NCBI RefSeq assembly: GCF_004124235.1
Contig: NZ_CP032487.1
Coordinates: 3,162,001 to 3,226,000 of the forward strand
Origin: Yersinia hibernica
GTDB lineage: Bacteria; Pseudomonadota; Gammaproteobacteria; Enterobacterales; Enterobacteriaceae
Direction: 5' to 3'
Length of the DNA stretch: 64,000 bases
The translations under genes and the position numbers were made by a program. How positions within the stretch are numbered: the stretch's first letter is position 1; every line of letters begins with the position of its first letter. Below, in pieces: positions 38,101 through 46,348 of the stretch. The notes under the pieces are model-generated. The model made no database searches, was not told the origin of the DNA, and saw only the letters and a list, made by a program, of their open reading frames with translations.

Positions 38101-39461
38101 TTGCCAGCACCGCCGACAAGAGCAAAAACAGTCTGGATACCGGTACGCTGGGCTTCAGTAACATCGAAAACAAAGCCGATTTCAAGGCCGAGCATCAGGG
38201 CGGCAGCCTGAGTACCGGTGGCCCGGTGGGGTCTGACCTGCTGAGTAATCTGGGCGGCGTGGTGCTGTCGGGTCTGGGCAATGATGGTCATGCCGAGGGC
38301 ACGACGCAAGCAGCCATCGCTGATGGCACTATCACTATTCGCGATACCGATAAACAGCAGCAGAATGTCGATGACCTGAGTCGCGATACCGACAACGCCA
38401 ACGGCAGTATCGGCCCTATCTTTGATAAAGAGAAAGAGCAGAACCGGCTGCGTGAAGCGCAGCTTATTGGCGAGATTGGTGGTCAGGTCAGCGATATTGT
38501 TCGCACTCAGGGCAGAATAGCGGAAGAAAAAGCGCTGAAAGACCCAGAAGCGATTCAGGCGGCGAAAGAGGCACTGGCCCAAAAAGGTATTCTGACGCCA
38601 ACGGAAGAACAACTGACCAATCAGATCCGTAATACCGCCATGGCCCCTTATGGCACTGGCAGTGCCCTGCAACAAGGCATTCAAGCAGCGACGGCAGCGA
38701 TACAGGGGCTAGCGGGCGGTAACATGGCGCAGGCACTGGCGGGCGCCTCAGCACCGTATCTGGCGGAAGTGATTAAGAAAAGTACCGGCGATAATCAGGC
38801 GGCTAACGCCATGGCACACGCCGTGCTGGGTGCAGTCACTGCCTATGCCAGTGGTAACAGTGCATTGGCAGGCGCTGCGGGTGCAGCAACGGCAGAACTG
38901 ATGGCACCGGTGATTATCGCGGCGATGGGCTGGGATAAGAACACTCTCTCGGAAGACCAGAAACAGACGGTCAGTGCACTGGCAACACTGGCAGCAGGGC
39001 TGGCGGGTGGCTTGACCGGTGACAGCACCGCTGATACGGTTGCGGGTGCGCAGGCTGGGAAGAATGCGGTTGAGAATAATGCGCTGGGTAATAAAAAGGG
39101 CTGTGGCCTTGATCCACTCGCATGTAGAGACCCGTTGATAGAGGGCGGAGGTATTCGTGGTAGTGGCATATCAGCCAAAACACCTACAGGCTCAAAAGGA
39201 AATGTGCTCAAAGTTCAAGATGGATCTAATAAACCAACTACTATTAACGATAGGCAATTTTCAGGACATGCTTTAGATCGTATGCAAAAACAAGGGATTA
39301 CACCAAGTGTTGTAGAAAATGCTATCAAACCTGAAAATGCAGTTAAGGGAAAAGCACCAGGAACTACGGCATACCATGATAAAGTGAATAATATTACGAT
39401 AATAGTTAATGAAAATACTGGTCGGATAGTGACTGTTGATTTTGGGCTAATAAAACAATGA
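32148..39461 (+). CDS. cdiA: CdiA-type contact-dependent inhibition effector (filamentous hemagglutinin)
   Basis: A 2437-residue exoprotein. Order: extended signal peptide (MNKNLYRIVFNKARG, cleavage near 68); TPS secretion domain with NPAGITCEGCGFINANRA (near 180); FHA-1 repeats; a Tyr/Pro-rich part (about 870-1200); FHA-2 repeats; pretoxin region; VENN (2308-2311); and a 126-residue C-terminal toxin. The toxin has SGHALDRMQKQGITPSVVEN, recalling DUF4258-type BECR-fold ribonucleases (moderate confidence). Base composition drops to AT-rich after about 39120, as expected for a swapped toxin. It is shorter than E. coli EC93 CdiA (about 3130). Its stop overlaps cdiI. Confidence 0.9.
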   Translation: MNKNLYRIVFNKARGLLMVVADIAASGRAASSPSSGVGHTQSRRISSLSTLSFSLLLALGCVSLSVQANIVADTSAPGNQQPTIINSANGTPQVNIQTPSSGGVSRNVYSQFDVDNRGVILNNGHGPNQTQIAGVVDGNPWLARGEASVILNEVNSRDPSKLNGYIEVAGRKAQVVIANPAGITCEGCGFINANRATLTTGQVQLNNGQLTGYDVERGEIVIQGNGLDSSRQDHTDLIARSVKVNAGIWAKELNVTTGRNQVDAAHQAINAKASDGSPRPTVAVDVASLGGMYAGKIRLIGTESGVGVRNAGKIGASAGDITITADGMLVNSGQINSAQQLTVKTTGEIENAGVLYAQGNTQLTTAGKLSNTGTLAAAGDTSLRAAEVNSSRHSVLGAGVKSDNSRITSGTLRVEASGKLLAQGKNISGTAQHFTGQSLDLSGSQTQSSDLALTAQGGDIDLTGADLSANQLSASTALMLRTDSARLVAEQMTLDTHSLSNVGGVIAQTGATDFNLNLAGALDNRGGTLLSKGNIAINAQRLDSDRSSLLGAGVQSDGRLMDAGNLKVTTRQELIAQGQTIAAGAMTLAGSRVDLSDSYTQAREINITATQGDISTQRANITSLGALTINANTNAGQTLDNQSGTLAANTMSLNLGQLDNHAGKITASEDLSIQLQSDFNHLAGSTLQAGRDFTLTTAGDVTNSGQMLAGGKLSTDSNSLLNSGTIIATQTDLKAVGALINSGDILTSGLLNTDVNTLFNTGTLISAEATLQARERITNSGPNALMGATDENGTLALLAPVIENSDTVTDTDTAPTTTILGMGNVILAGVLDSNGLYQQAAQVLNISGLIESGKDLLVYANTLTNRRHILTANSDFVVADTVNGSAYWTEDNPDIPGGRYAEPPHGGSMNSDYIGTDYTSTIAYNSIDNISPEAQLLAGGNLTAQVGTLENYWSKVSAQGEIDLTGVTVQQDGWGNAQRLIERTTSTGVWRYRTYKGDLWGTAWGPEVSEQATNQYASSLTAKTISGSGSTINNGANPGAVTPPGGSSNTGKDLAVEFNGISLTQPNGGLYQFSTDYTVNSQYLIETNPAFANLNNWRGSDYLLQQLNNDPNVIFKRLGDNAYEQRLVRDQVLALTGQAVANDYRSAQEQFEALFAAGLEYSKAFNIALGTHLSAEQMAALTTNIVLMESREVAGQTVLVPVVYLAGVKPGDLQANGSLIAAENITLTDMQGFNNSGAMIATNNLNLSMAQDITLNNRGGLLQAGGNMLLSTLNSDIDLTGSRLTATNLQLDSGRDIILRTASEQLSSDNGAVQRNQTVLGPLASINVSNNAVINTERDFIMQGAGLNVGQDLQVNTGGDWLLNTVETRDQITANSGRSSSTSEHIRHLGSEVNVGGALTANVNNLTAVGANINADTIDVQAQNINLSAAADSLQVTGESSSKRHASSVELYDETLRGSQLNAKGDINLQAAQDITLSASAIQTDGALKLAAGGDITLTTQTEQHDEQRNHTGTKKGLASSTTTRTEDSISQTWAVGSMLSAGSIDVSGKNIAVMGSNVVADNDINLRAQENIIVGTAQQSESESHLYEQKKSGLMSTGGIGVTVGSNSTKVTDTGQSISNVGSTVGSVLGNVNMTAGEDLTVKGSDVLAGKDINLTGKNVSILAAENQSSQTHSVEQKSSGLTLALSGAVGSALNTAVTTAKDASEESNGRLAALQGVKAALSGVQAVQGGQLVQAQGGDATSMFGVSASLGSQKSSSQQHQEQTSVTGSTLTAGNNLTINATGDGNPTNGDIVVQGSQLKAGGDTTLDAARDVLLLGAANTQKTDGSNSSSGGSVGVSVGLNGASSGLSIFANANKGQGNEHGNGTTWTETQIDTGGTLSLSSGRDTSLVGAQASGETVKVDVGRDLLLQSQQDSDNYDSKQTSTSGGISVAVTGGGSANLSMSQDKLHSNYDSVQEQTGIFAGKGGFDITVGEHTQLDGAVIASTADKSKNSLDTGTLGFSNIENKADFKAEHQGGSLSTGGPVGSDLLSNLGGVVLSGLGNDGHAEGTTQAAIADGTITIRDTDKQQQNVDDLSRDTDNANGSIGPIFDKEKEQNRLREAQLIGEIGGQVSDIVRTQGRIAEEKALKDPEAIQAAKEALAQKGILTPTEEQLTNQIRNTAMAPYGTGSALQQGIQAATAAIQGLAGGNMAQALAGASAPYLAEVIKKSTGDNQAANAMAHAVLGAVTAYASGNSALAGAAGAATAELMAPVIIAAMGWDKNTLSEDQKQTVSALATLAAGLAGGLTGDSTADTVAGAQAGKNAVENNALGNKKGCGLDPLACRDPLIEGGGIRGSGISAKTPTGSKGNVLKVQDGSNKPTTINDRQFSGHALDRMQKQGITPSVVENAIKPENAVKGKAPGTTAYHDKVNNITIIVNENTGRIVTVDFGLIKQ

Positions 39462-39757
39462 TAAAAATAACTGATTTTCTTGTGACTGATTATGATATGA
39501 GACAGATTAGTCTCATGAAAGAGTTGGTAGATAGCTATGAAAAAAAAGAGCTCGATCTAATTACTTTAATTAATAAACTGAGGGCTTTGCTAGATTGTTT
39601 ACAAAATGTAAATATTGAATGGAAACAGTGCTTTCATGAAAATTGGTTTACTTTAGAGCAAATTTATGCGGTTTCTTTAGATGAAAGTAAGCCCGTAAGT
39701 GAATATAATGACTATTTGATTGAACCTATTGCTAATATTATAAAGTTATTAAACTAA
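39458..39757 (+). CDS. cdiI: CdiI immunity protein for the C-terminal toxin
   Basis: A 99-residue acidic, helical protein of no family I recognise. The ATG overlaps the cdiA stop (ATGA) and base composition is AT-rich like the toxin region, the usual position of the cognate immunity gene. It should bind and block only the toxin encoded directly upstream. Function is assigned by position. Confidence 0.75.
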   Translation: MIKITDFLVTDYDMRQISLMKELVDSYEKKELDLITLINKLRALLDCLQNVNIEWKQCFHENWFTLEQIYAVSLDESKPVSEYNDYLIEPIANIIKLLN

Positions 39758-40022
39758 AGAGGATAACAGACGAGAATGGCATAAAAAGACGTGGGGGAAG
39801 CCACATTTTTTATGCCGTCATTAATGGGAATATTTAATCATTGACCCACGATTTTTCATGCTCTCCAACATGAACAATTTTATCTGTTGGCTGCCTAAAT
39901 AACTCGCAGCGCCACTTTTGCTAACTTCTTACGTTAATGCGACAGAGCCACAGATTTCAGCCTTGACAAAGTAACCCCTGCCCCATGAGAATCGCCAATT
40001 TTTGGCTTACAGGATATAAAAA
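39758..40022. other. Spacer between CDI operon and lipoprotein gene
   Basis: 265 bases with a short hairpin and T-run (GTGG...CCAC then ATTTTTT, about 39790-39811), a plausible weak terminator for cdiBAI. No gene seen. Confidence 0.4.
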
Positions 40023-40574
40023 ATGCAGCGTTTCAAGTATGTTCGAGCTCTACTTTCTCTGTTGGGAGGGATGCTACTTTTAGGTTGTGGCAATATTACT
40101 CATAAGTATTACAATACTGATATAACTTACAAAAAATACAATGAAACCAAACATGAGTTCAGCCCTCTGCCAAATACATCAGGCGGTGCAATGCTCGTCA
40201 TTAGATATAATTCACAATTTACATTTTGGGTAAATCATGGAAGGACTTACCGGAGTGTCGGTGGCATGGGATGGGTATCCCAAAAAAACTATAAAGACAA
40301 CATGATATTATTTGAAGACTTCATCGCTTGGGCAAATTCATCTGCTGAACTGCGTGAATCAAAGCGCAGCGAATTAAATAACAGTTCGCTATTTAAAGAT
40401 AAAGAGATTGCATTTGGCTATTTTAAGGATGGAACACCTGCATTCATTGATAAATATGACGGTAATATGGCTTTTGAAAGATTATACCTGCCGAGCATAT
40501 ATGCATATTACAGCAAAGAAAGCATAGCGGAATTACTAACGACATCCCGCATAGCTCTGAATAAGATAAAATAG
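40023..40574 (+). CDS. Uncharacterised lipoprotein inside the CDI toxin array
   Basis: 183 residues with a lipoprotein signal (MLLLGC, Cys22), then a soluble, Tyr/Lys/Asn-rich domain. I do not recognise the family. It is AT-rich like the neighbouring toxin and immunity genes and lies between cdiI and the first orphan toxin module, with its stop only 6 bases before that module. A periplasmic or outer-membrane role (accessory, or immunity to a lost toxin) is possible but unsupported by any motif. Confidence 0.6.
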   Translation: MQRFKYVRALLSLLGGMLLLGCGNITHKYYNTDITYKKYNETKHEFSPLPNTSGGAMLVIRYNSQFTFWVNHGRTYRSVGGMGWVSQKNYKDNMILFEDFIAWANSSAELRESKRSELNNSSLFKDKEIAFGYFKDGTPAFIDKYDGNMAFERLYLPSIYAYYSKESIAELLTTSRIALNKIK

Positions 40575-40580
40575 CATACA

Positions 40581-41330
40581 GTGGAGAATAACTTCCTGAG
40601 TGTGACTCAACTTGATAACTTAGCGCAGAAAGCCAGGACGTGTGAGGGTGCAGCCTGTCAGCAGGTGATTCAGGATATGGTAGATACCAACCTGAAACAA
40701 CAAAAGGAAATGCTGGAGTTCTGTAACAGTCAGCCTGATCAATGTGCGGATAAGTACGGTTATCTGGTTGATCAGTGGGATGTATTCGATCAAGCCATCA
40801 AGCAGTTGGACGCTGATGGCAAGTTGCCTAGCGAGTTCAAGAACTACCTGTCAGCGGTGTACAGCTCTGGCATGGAAGCCGAGGGGACGATTGCCAGTTT
40901 AGGGTGGCAACAGAAATTCGAAGCTCTGGGACTGGACAAGGATACAGCGGCAGCAATGGCGGCTACTGTGCCTGCGCTGATTGCAGCCAAAGGGCCGAAA
41001 GGCAGCTCATTGCCTAAGCCTAATTCGACTCCTGCAGCTAATGGACTGAATTATCAGTCCAATCCTAAACATACACCGGGGCAACCAGGTTATAGCTTTA
41101 AAGCTGGAACAGAACCTAAAAACTCGATGGATCTATTTGGATCATCAGTTGCTAGTGGGAAAAAAATGTACGCGAAAGATGCAGAAGGTAATGTTCATCA
41201 ATTTACAAATACAAATGATGGAACTTGGCATTGGTCAGGTAGTACAGGTGACAAATCGGCACCGTTAAATAAAAACACAATCCCATCGGATGTTAAAAAA
41301 CAGTTAGACCTACCTAAGAAGGGGTGGTGA
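40581..41330 (+). CDS. Orphan CdiA C-terminal toxin module 1
   Basis: A 249-residue frame that opens with GTG encoding the V of VENN (VENNFLS), the point where CdiA toxin modules are exchanged, so it is a displaced cdiA-CT without the delivery domains. An entry-domain-like helical segment with paired cysteines (residues 10-60) and GMEAEGT...LGWQQK is followed by an Asn/Pro linker and a toxin tail (about 180-249: KMYAKDAEGNVHQF, GTWHWSGSTGD). Toxin activity is unknown. It is AT-rich at the 3' end. The next gene is an Imm42-like immunity gene. Confidence 0.75.
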   Translation: MENNFLSVTQLDNLAQKARTCEGAACQQVIQDMVDTNLKQQKEMLEFCNSQPDQCADKYGYLVDQWDVFDQAIKQLDADGKLPSEFKNYLSAVYSSGMEAEGTIASLGWQQKFEALGLDKDTAAAMAATVPALIAAKGPKGSSLPKPNSTPAANGLNYQSNPKHTPGQPGYSFKAGTEPKNSMDLFGSSVASGKKMYAKDAEGNVHQFTNTNDGTWHWSGSTGDKSAPLNKNTIPSDVKKQLDLPKKGW

Positions 41331-41332
41331 TT

Positions 41333-41881
41333 ATGGTTTTTGGTGATCCAAATAAGTTCGCAATTTTAATGGACTATGTGCCGCTCTGGAGTTCAGAAGG
41401 TGGATACAAAAATGGTCTATTTCACTTCATTATTGATGGAAAATTTTTTCCTGATTATGCAAGCGTGGCTACTTTAAGCGGTGATATCAGTTGTTTGTCG
41501 GATGATAATGCTTTGATTACCGTTCCTGAAAATGAGTATTTATTTAAAGCGGAAAAATTAGATTCTTTCTCAAAAATAATGAGTGCAATGCTTCCTAATC
41601 TATTAGATCCGGATGCTGAGGTATCAAATGATTTTGAGGAGGATTATCGTTACCAAGCTTCGACATATAATTTAGAAAATGATACGTGTTATGTATTTTC
41701 TGTTGGTTTTATGGGTGAAGTGAGAATATTAGCTGCTCAGGTTAGCTACTTAGATGGTAATGATACTGAAGGTTATGAGTGGAAAAACTATAACAACCTT
41801 GAGGTACATGAAGTTATTTTATCTAAGGATGAAGTACATCGCATAGTTAGTGAAGTAAAAGCAAAATATGAATTAATCTAA
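41333..41881 (+). CDS. Orphan immunity protein, Imm42-like
   Basis: A 182-residue protein from the ATG at 41333, preceded by AAGGGG and starting 3 bases after the toxin stop; an in-frame GTG at 41324 is less likely. The opening FGDPNKFAILMDYVPLW and the later GLFHFIIDGKFFP match what I recall of Imm42 immunity proteins. It should neutralise orphan toxin 1. It is kept although the toxin lacks delivery domains, which would protect the cell against siblings still delivering that toxin. Confidence 0.7.
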   Translation: MVFGDPNKFAILMDYVPLWSSEGGYKNGLFHFIIDGKFFPDYASVATLSGDISCLSDDNALITVPENEYLFKAEKLDSFSKIMSAMLPNLLDPDAEVSNDFEEDYRYQASTYNLENDTCYVFSVGFMGEVRILAAQVSYLDGNDTEGYEWKNYNNLEVHEVILSKDEVHRIVSEVKAKYELI

Positions 41882-41945
41882 ACAAAAAATCCCGGCATTA
41901 AGGCTGTGATTTTATTTTATAGATCAACAAGTTAATGCTCTTCTG

Positions 41946-43982
41946 CCTCTGTTGCTGCAAAGCCAGCAAGACAGCGACCGTTACGATTCGAAGCAGCAAG
42001 ACGCCAGTGTCGGTGGCAGCTTCAATTTCGGTTCGATGACCGGCAGCGCCAGCATCAATGCCAGCCAGGACAAGATGCACAGCAACTTTGATTCGGTGCA
42101 GGAACAGACCGGCATTTTTGCAGGCAAAGGCGGCTTTGATATCACTGTCGGCGAGCATACTCAGCTTGACGGCGCAGTGATTGGCTCCACCGCTACCGCC
42201 GATAAAAACACACTGGATACTGGCACGCTGGGCTTCAGTGATATTGAAAATAAAGCCGATTTCAAGGTTGAGCATCAAAGTGTGGGCATCAGCACCGGCG
42301 GCAATATCGGCGGTCAGTTTACCGGTAATATGGCCAACGGCTTGCTGACGGGCGTCAACAATGAAGGTCACGCCGATAGCATCACCCATGCGGCAGTCTC
42401 CGATGGCACCATCACCATTCGTGATACCGAGAAGCAACAGCAAAATGTTGATGACCTGAGTCGCGATGTCGAGCACGCCAACAACGCCCTGTCGCCTATT
42501 TTCGACAAAGAGAAAGAGCAAAACCGCCTGCGGGAAGCGCAGCTGATAGGTGAGATAGGCAGCCAGGTCAGTGATGTTATTCGGACGCAAGGGAAAATTA
42601 TCGCCACCAAAGCGGCGAATGAAAAAATGCTGGATGTGAGTGAAAAAGATAAGGTAGACGCCAAAGCACAGTGGGAGAAAGCCAATCCGGGTAAAGTTGC
42701 AACGGCTGAGGATATCAACGGGCAGGTTTATAAAACGGCTTATGATCAGGCGTTCAATGAGTCAGGCTATGGCACAGGGGGTAAATTCCAGCAGGCGGCG
42801 CAGGCAGCAACTGCGGCTATCCAAGGTTTGGCTGGCGGAGATATGGCGAAAGCGCTGGCGGGAGCCTCTGCACCGTATCTGGCAGAAGTTATTCACAATA
42901 TGACTACTGACCCGGTCACGGGTAAGGTGAACACCGAAGCTAACCTGATGGCACACGCGGTATTGGGTGCTGTTATGGCGCAGGTAAATGGTAATAATGC
43001 GCTGTCAGGGGCATCTGGTGCATTAATGGGTGAATTTATCGCACAGCAGCTTTATCCCGATATCCCACGCAATGAACTGAGCGAAGAACAGAAACAGACC
43101 ATCAGTGCACTGGGCACATTAGCAGCAGGGCTGGCGGGAGGCTTGACGGGTGACAGCACCGCTGACGCAGTTGCCGGAGCGCAAGCTGGGAAGAATGCGC
43201 TTGAGAATAATAACCTTGCTATCTTGCGTACCGGTGCAGCCGCTTGTGCAGAGATAGCCGTTTGTAGCAAAGCGGTCATAGACCTTGGATTTGGTGCTCT
43301 CATCGGTGTTGGTGTTGCCACATCGGCGATTGAAGAACTTTCTGGAGTACAGAAAACCAATGTTATGCTGGCTGCAATGTCAGGTGATCAAGAACAGATA
43401 GATAAACTGTCACCTTCCGAGCGAGCAGCTTACGAAGAATTAAAAAATAGTAAGGGTTTAATTACTGTATTCCCAACTCCAGTTGATGATCCCACAGGCG
43501 GTAAGCTGATAAATCCTGCGCCCGATCAAAACAAGGGAACGGCATTGGTGACACCAGATAAAAGTGGCGAGAATGGTGCTACCAATACTGGTAATATGGA
43601 TGGCAAGCCAAATACTGGAGGGAATACGACAAGTACCCCCGTTGCCGAACAAAACAAGGACGATTTGGCATATACATCAGAAGGCAGCCGCCCTGCTAAT
43701 TTATCTCCAGAGGATGCTGGTAGGGCTGGTGCATTTAATGAAGCTAAACGGCAGTCTGGAATCCCTGTAAGCCAATCACCAGATAGGGTTTTACCTAATG
43801 TAGATAAACGCGGTAATCCTCAGCCTGGTCAAATATATGAGTTTGATGTTCCTAAACCTGGTGGAGGTACTCAGACTATACAAATTAGAGATGATGCTGG
43901 TGGACATTTCTTTGGTGAACAAGATACCCAGAATAGAGGCTCTCATTTCAATGATGCACAAGGTAATCACTATGACTATTGA
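41946..43982 (+). pseudogene. Orphan CdiA 3' fragment with toxin module 2
   Basis: About 676 codons (from 41952), homologous to the 3' part of cdiA beginning at the shared LLLQSQQDSD segment, with no start region, signal or TPS domain. Order: FHA-2 end (GIFAGKGGFDITVGEH), pretoxin region, a VENN variant (LENN, near 43200), a hydrophobic entry segment, a Pro/Thr/Gly linker and a toxin tail with GAFNEAKRQSGIPVSQ, GGHFFGE and GSHFNDAQGNHYDY. The His/Asn/Tyr-rich tail suggests a nuclease-type toxin, but I cannot name the family firmly. Likely a silent cassette or the remains of an older cdiA. Confidence 0.8.
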
Positions 43983-44589
43983 TACTATTGTCAGATATGC
44001 TGAGAATATAAATAATCAAAATGAAATAGCCAATTTTCACGTATTAGGTATACCCAGACGAAATGTTGCAGCTGTGAGCTGGGAACTACCAAATGTAAGT
44101 CGTAAAGACGGCGCTATCCATCTTTTAAGCGAGATGCTAAAAAAATTGACTCGTAACAGTTCAAATGTAACTATTTATATACATTTACAGTTATCAAGTT
44201 TTCAACCAGATTCGGCTATTGTTCGATACAAAAAAACTTGGGGATTGCTGAAGTCAAGAGGTTATGACATTGATTTCTTGTTAAACAAGGAGAGTTTTAT
44301 AGCTTGTACTCCTAACGGTTTAATACTCTCTGGTGTATGTCATTGTCCGCTGCATTTACTCGCTTGCCTAAAAGATATACTAAACTCTGAAAAAAAAATA
44401 TTTTTTGCTTTCACCCATTCCGACATATCAAAGGATGATGAAAGAAATATGACCTCAGAAACTGAATGGATGGATTTCTTTTGGTCAAATAATGGGGTCA
44501 TTTTTATGATATTAGGATCATTTGATGAGACTAACTGTGAAGTGGTTGCCTTGGGAAGAGATCAGGATATTACTATATTAAAACAATAA
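43972..44589 (+). CDS. Orphan immunity protein 2
   Basis: From the ATG at 43972 (205 residues) it overlaps the end of toxin module 2 by 11 bases, typical coupling of a toxin and immunity pair. A longer in-frame start at 43837 lies well inside the toxin and is unlikely. AT-rich, no recognised domain; two close cysteines (VCHCPLHLLAC) are notable. Function is inferred from position only. Confidence 0.65.
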   Translation: MTIDTIVRYAENINNQNEIANFHVLGIPRRNVAAVSWELPNVSRKDGAIHLLSEMLKKLTRNSSNVTIYIHLQLSSFQPDSAIVRYKKTWGLLKSRGYDIDFLLNKESFIACTPNGLILSGVCHCPLHLLACLKDILNSEKKIFFAFTHSDISKDDERNMTSETEWMDFFWSNNGVIFMILGSFDETNCEVVALGRDQDITILKQ

Positions 44590-44594
44590 GCATA

Positions 44595-44998
<404 letters not shown>

Positions 44999-45272
44999 CC
45001 TGTCGAAAATAAATCCTCCTGCCTCTCGCCGCTTCTCAGAGTAGAGATGGTTCGGCTAATAGTGCGGTGAACTCACACTGATGTAGGGAACTGGCTTTGC
45101 CTAATAATGACATTTTTTATCTTTTTGATTTAATATGTATTTCTAATAAAAAAGAGACCCAATAGTAACCTGCTTAACCGTCTGAGTCTTTTGGCTGCCT
45201 AAGTGCTCCATAACAGGTCTGCCAAGGGTATCAGATATAATTGTTCAATCTTTTATCGAGAATAGTGCTTTT

Positions 45273-45944
45273 ATGATGAAACAAATATTTTTAGCCTCCA
45301 CCTTAATAACCGCATTTTTATTAAGTGGATGTGCCTCTGAGTCCTCGCGGTCGTTAGAAGTGGCGAAAGTCGCCTCTTACGGCACGCAATATAACGGCCC
45401 ACGCAGCCCTATTTCTGTGGGTAAATTTGACAACCGTTCAAGCTATATGAGCGGGATATTCTCCGATGGTGTCGATCGTTTGGGGAACCAGTCAAAAACC
45501 ATTCTAGTGACACACTTACAACAAACTGGCCGCTTTAACGTATTAGAGCGCACCAATATGGAAGAGCTGAAAACCGAAGCGGCCATTTCAGGGCAAAGCC
45601 AGCAATTGAAAGGTGCGACATATGTCGTGACCGGTGATGTGACCGAGTTTGGTCGCAAAGAGACGGGCGATCGTCAGTTATTTGGCATTTTGGGTCGGGG
45701 TAAATCTCAGATTGCCTATGCCAAAGTGAATCTGAATATCATCAATGTGAAAACCTCTGAAGTGGTGTTCTCTTCACAAGGCGCTGGCGAGTATGAACTC
45801 TCCAACCGCGAAGTGATCGGTTTTGGCGGAACAGCAAGTTACGACTCGACCTTGAATGGTAAAGTGCTGGATTTGGCTATCCGTGAAGCCGTCAATAATT
45901 TGGTTGCTGGCATTGAGTCCGGTGCATGGCAACCAGCAAAATAA
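45273..45944 (+). CDS. CsgG/HfaB-family lipoprotein
   Basis: A 223-residue lipoprotein (LLSGC, Cys20) with the CsgG-family core: ISVGKFDNRS, an ERTNMEEL helix region, GATYVVTGDVTEFG and VNLNIINVKTSEVVFSSQG. CsgG itself forms a curli-secretion pore, but this shorter relative sits in a three-lipoprotein operon without curli genes. Its 3' end overlaps upstream in-frame codons of the next gene, whose real start is at 45992. It probably assembles at the outer membrane with its two neighbours (inference). Confidence 0.82.
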   Translation: MMKQIFLASTLITAFLLSGCASESSRSLEVAKVASYGTQYNGPRSPISVGKFDNRSSYMSGIFSDGVDRLGNQSKTILVTHLQQTGRFNVLERTNMEELKTEAAISGQSQQLKGATYVVTGDVTEFGRKETGDRQLFGILGRGKSQIAYAKVNLNIINVKTSEVVFSSQGAGEYELSNREVIGFGGTASYDSTLNGKVLDLAIREAVNNLVAGIESGAWQPAK

Positions 45945-45991
45945 ACATTAATGGTAAAATAATTTTTAATCACGAGTATGGATACCGCAAC

Positions 45992-46348
45992 ATGAAATTA
46001 GTGAAAAAGCTCTCTTTGGTGCTGGCTGCCGCTGTATTGGCGGGGTGTGCCACAACACCTAAACCTATTTACAACTGGGATAACTACCAAACAACGATTT
46101 ATGATTACTATAAATCGGATGCCAGCCCTGAACAGCAAATTGCCGCTTTAAAAGAGAATATTGAAAAGTCACGCGCGAAAAACATGCCAGTTCCTCCGGG
46201 CTTACATGCTCATTTGGGCATGCTGTATGGCAATACCGGGCATACAGATTTGGCGATGGCTGAATTCAATACCGAGAAAACGGCATTCCCTGAGTCTGCT
46301 CCGTTTATGGATTTCTTGATGAGCAAGGATAAAGGGGCATTTAAATGA
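45992..46348 (+). CDS. DUF4810 lipoprotein
   Basis: A 118-residue lipoprotein from the ATG at 45992 (LAGC, Cys19), with IYNWDNYQTTIYDYYK and a TPR-like helical part (PPGLHAHLGMLYGNTGHTDL). It matches the DUF4810 proteins that accompany CsgG-like and GNA1162-like lipoproteins. The stop overlaps the start of the next gene by 4 bases (ATGA). Confidence 0.8.
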   Translation: MKLVKKLSLVLAAAVLAGCATTPKPIYNWDNYQTTIYDYYKSDASPEQQIAALKENIEKSRAKNMPVPPGLHAHLGMLYGNTGHTDLAMAEFNTEKTAFPESAPFMDFLMSKDKGAFK

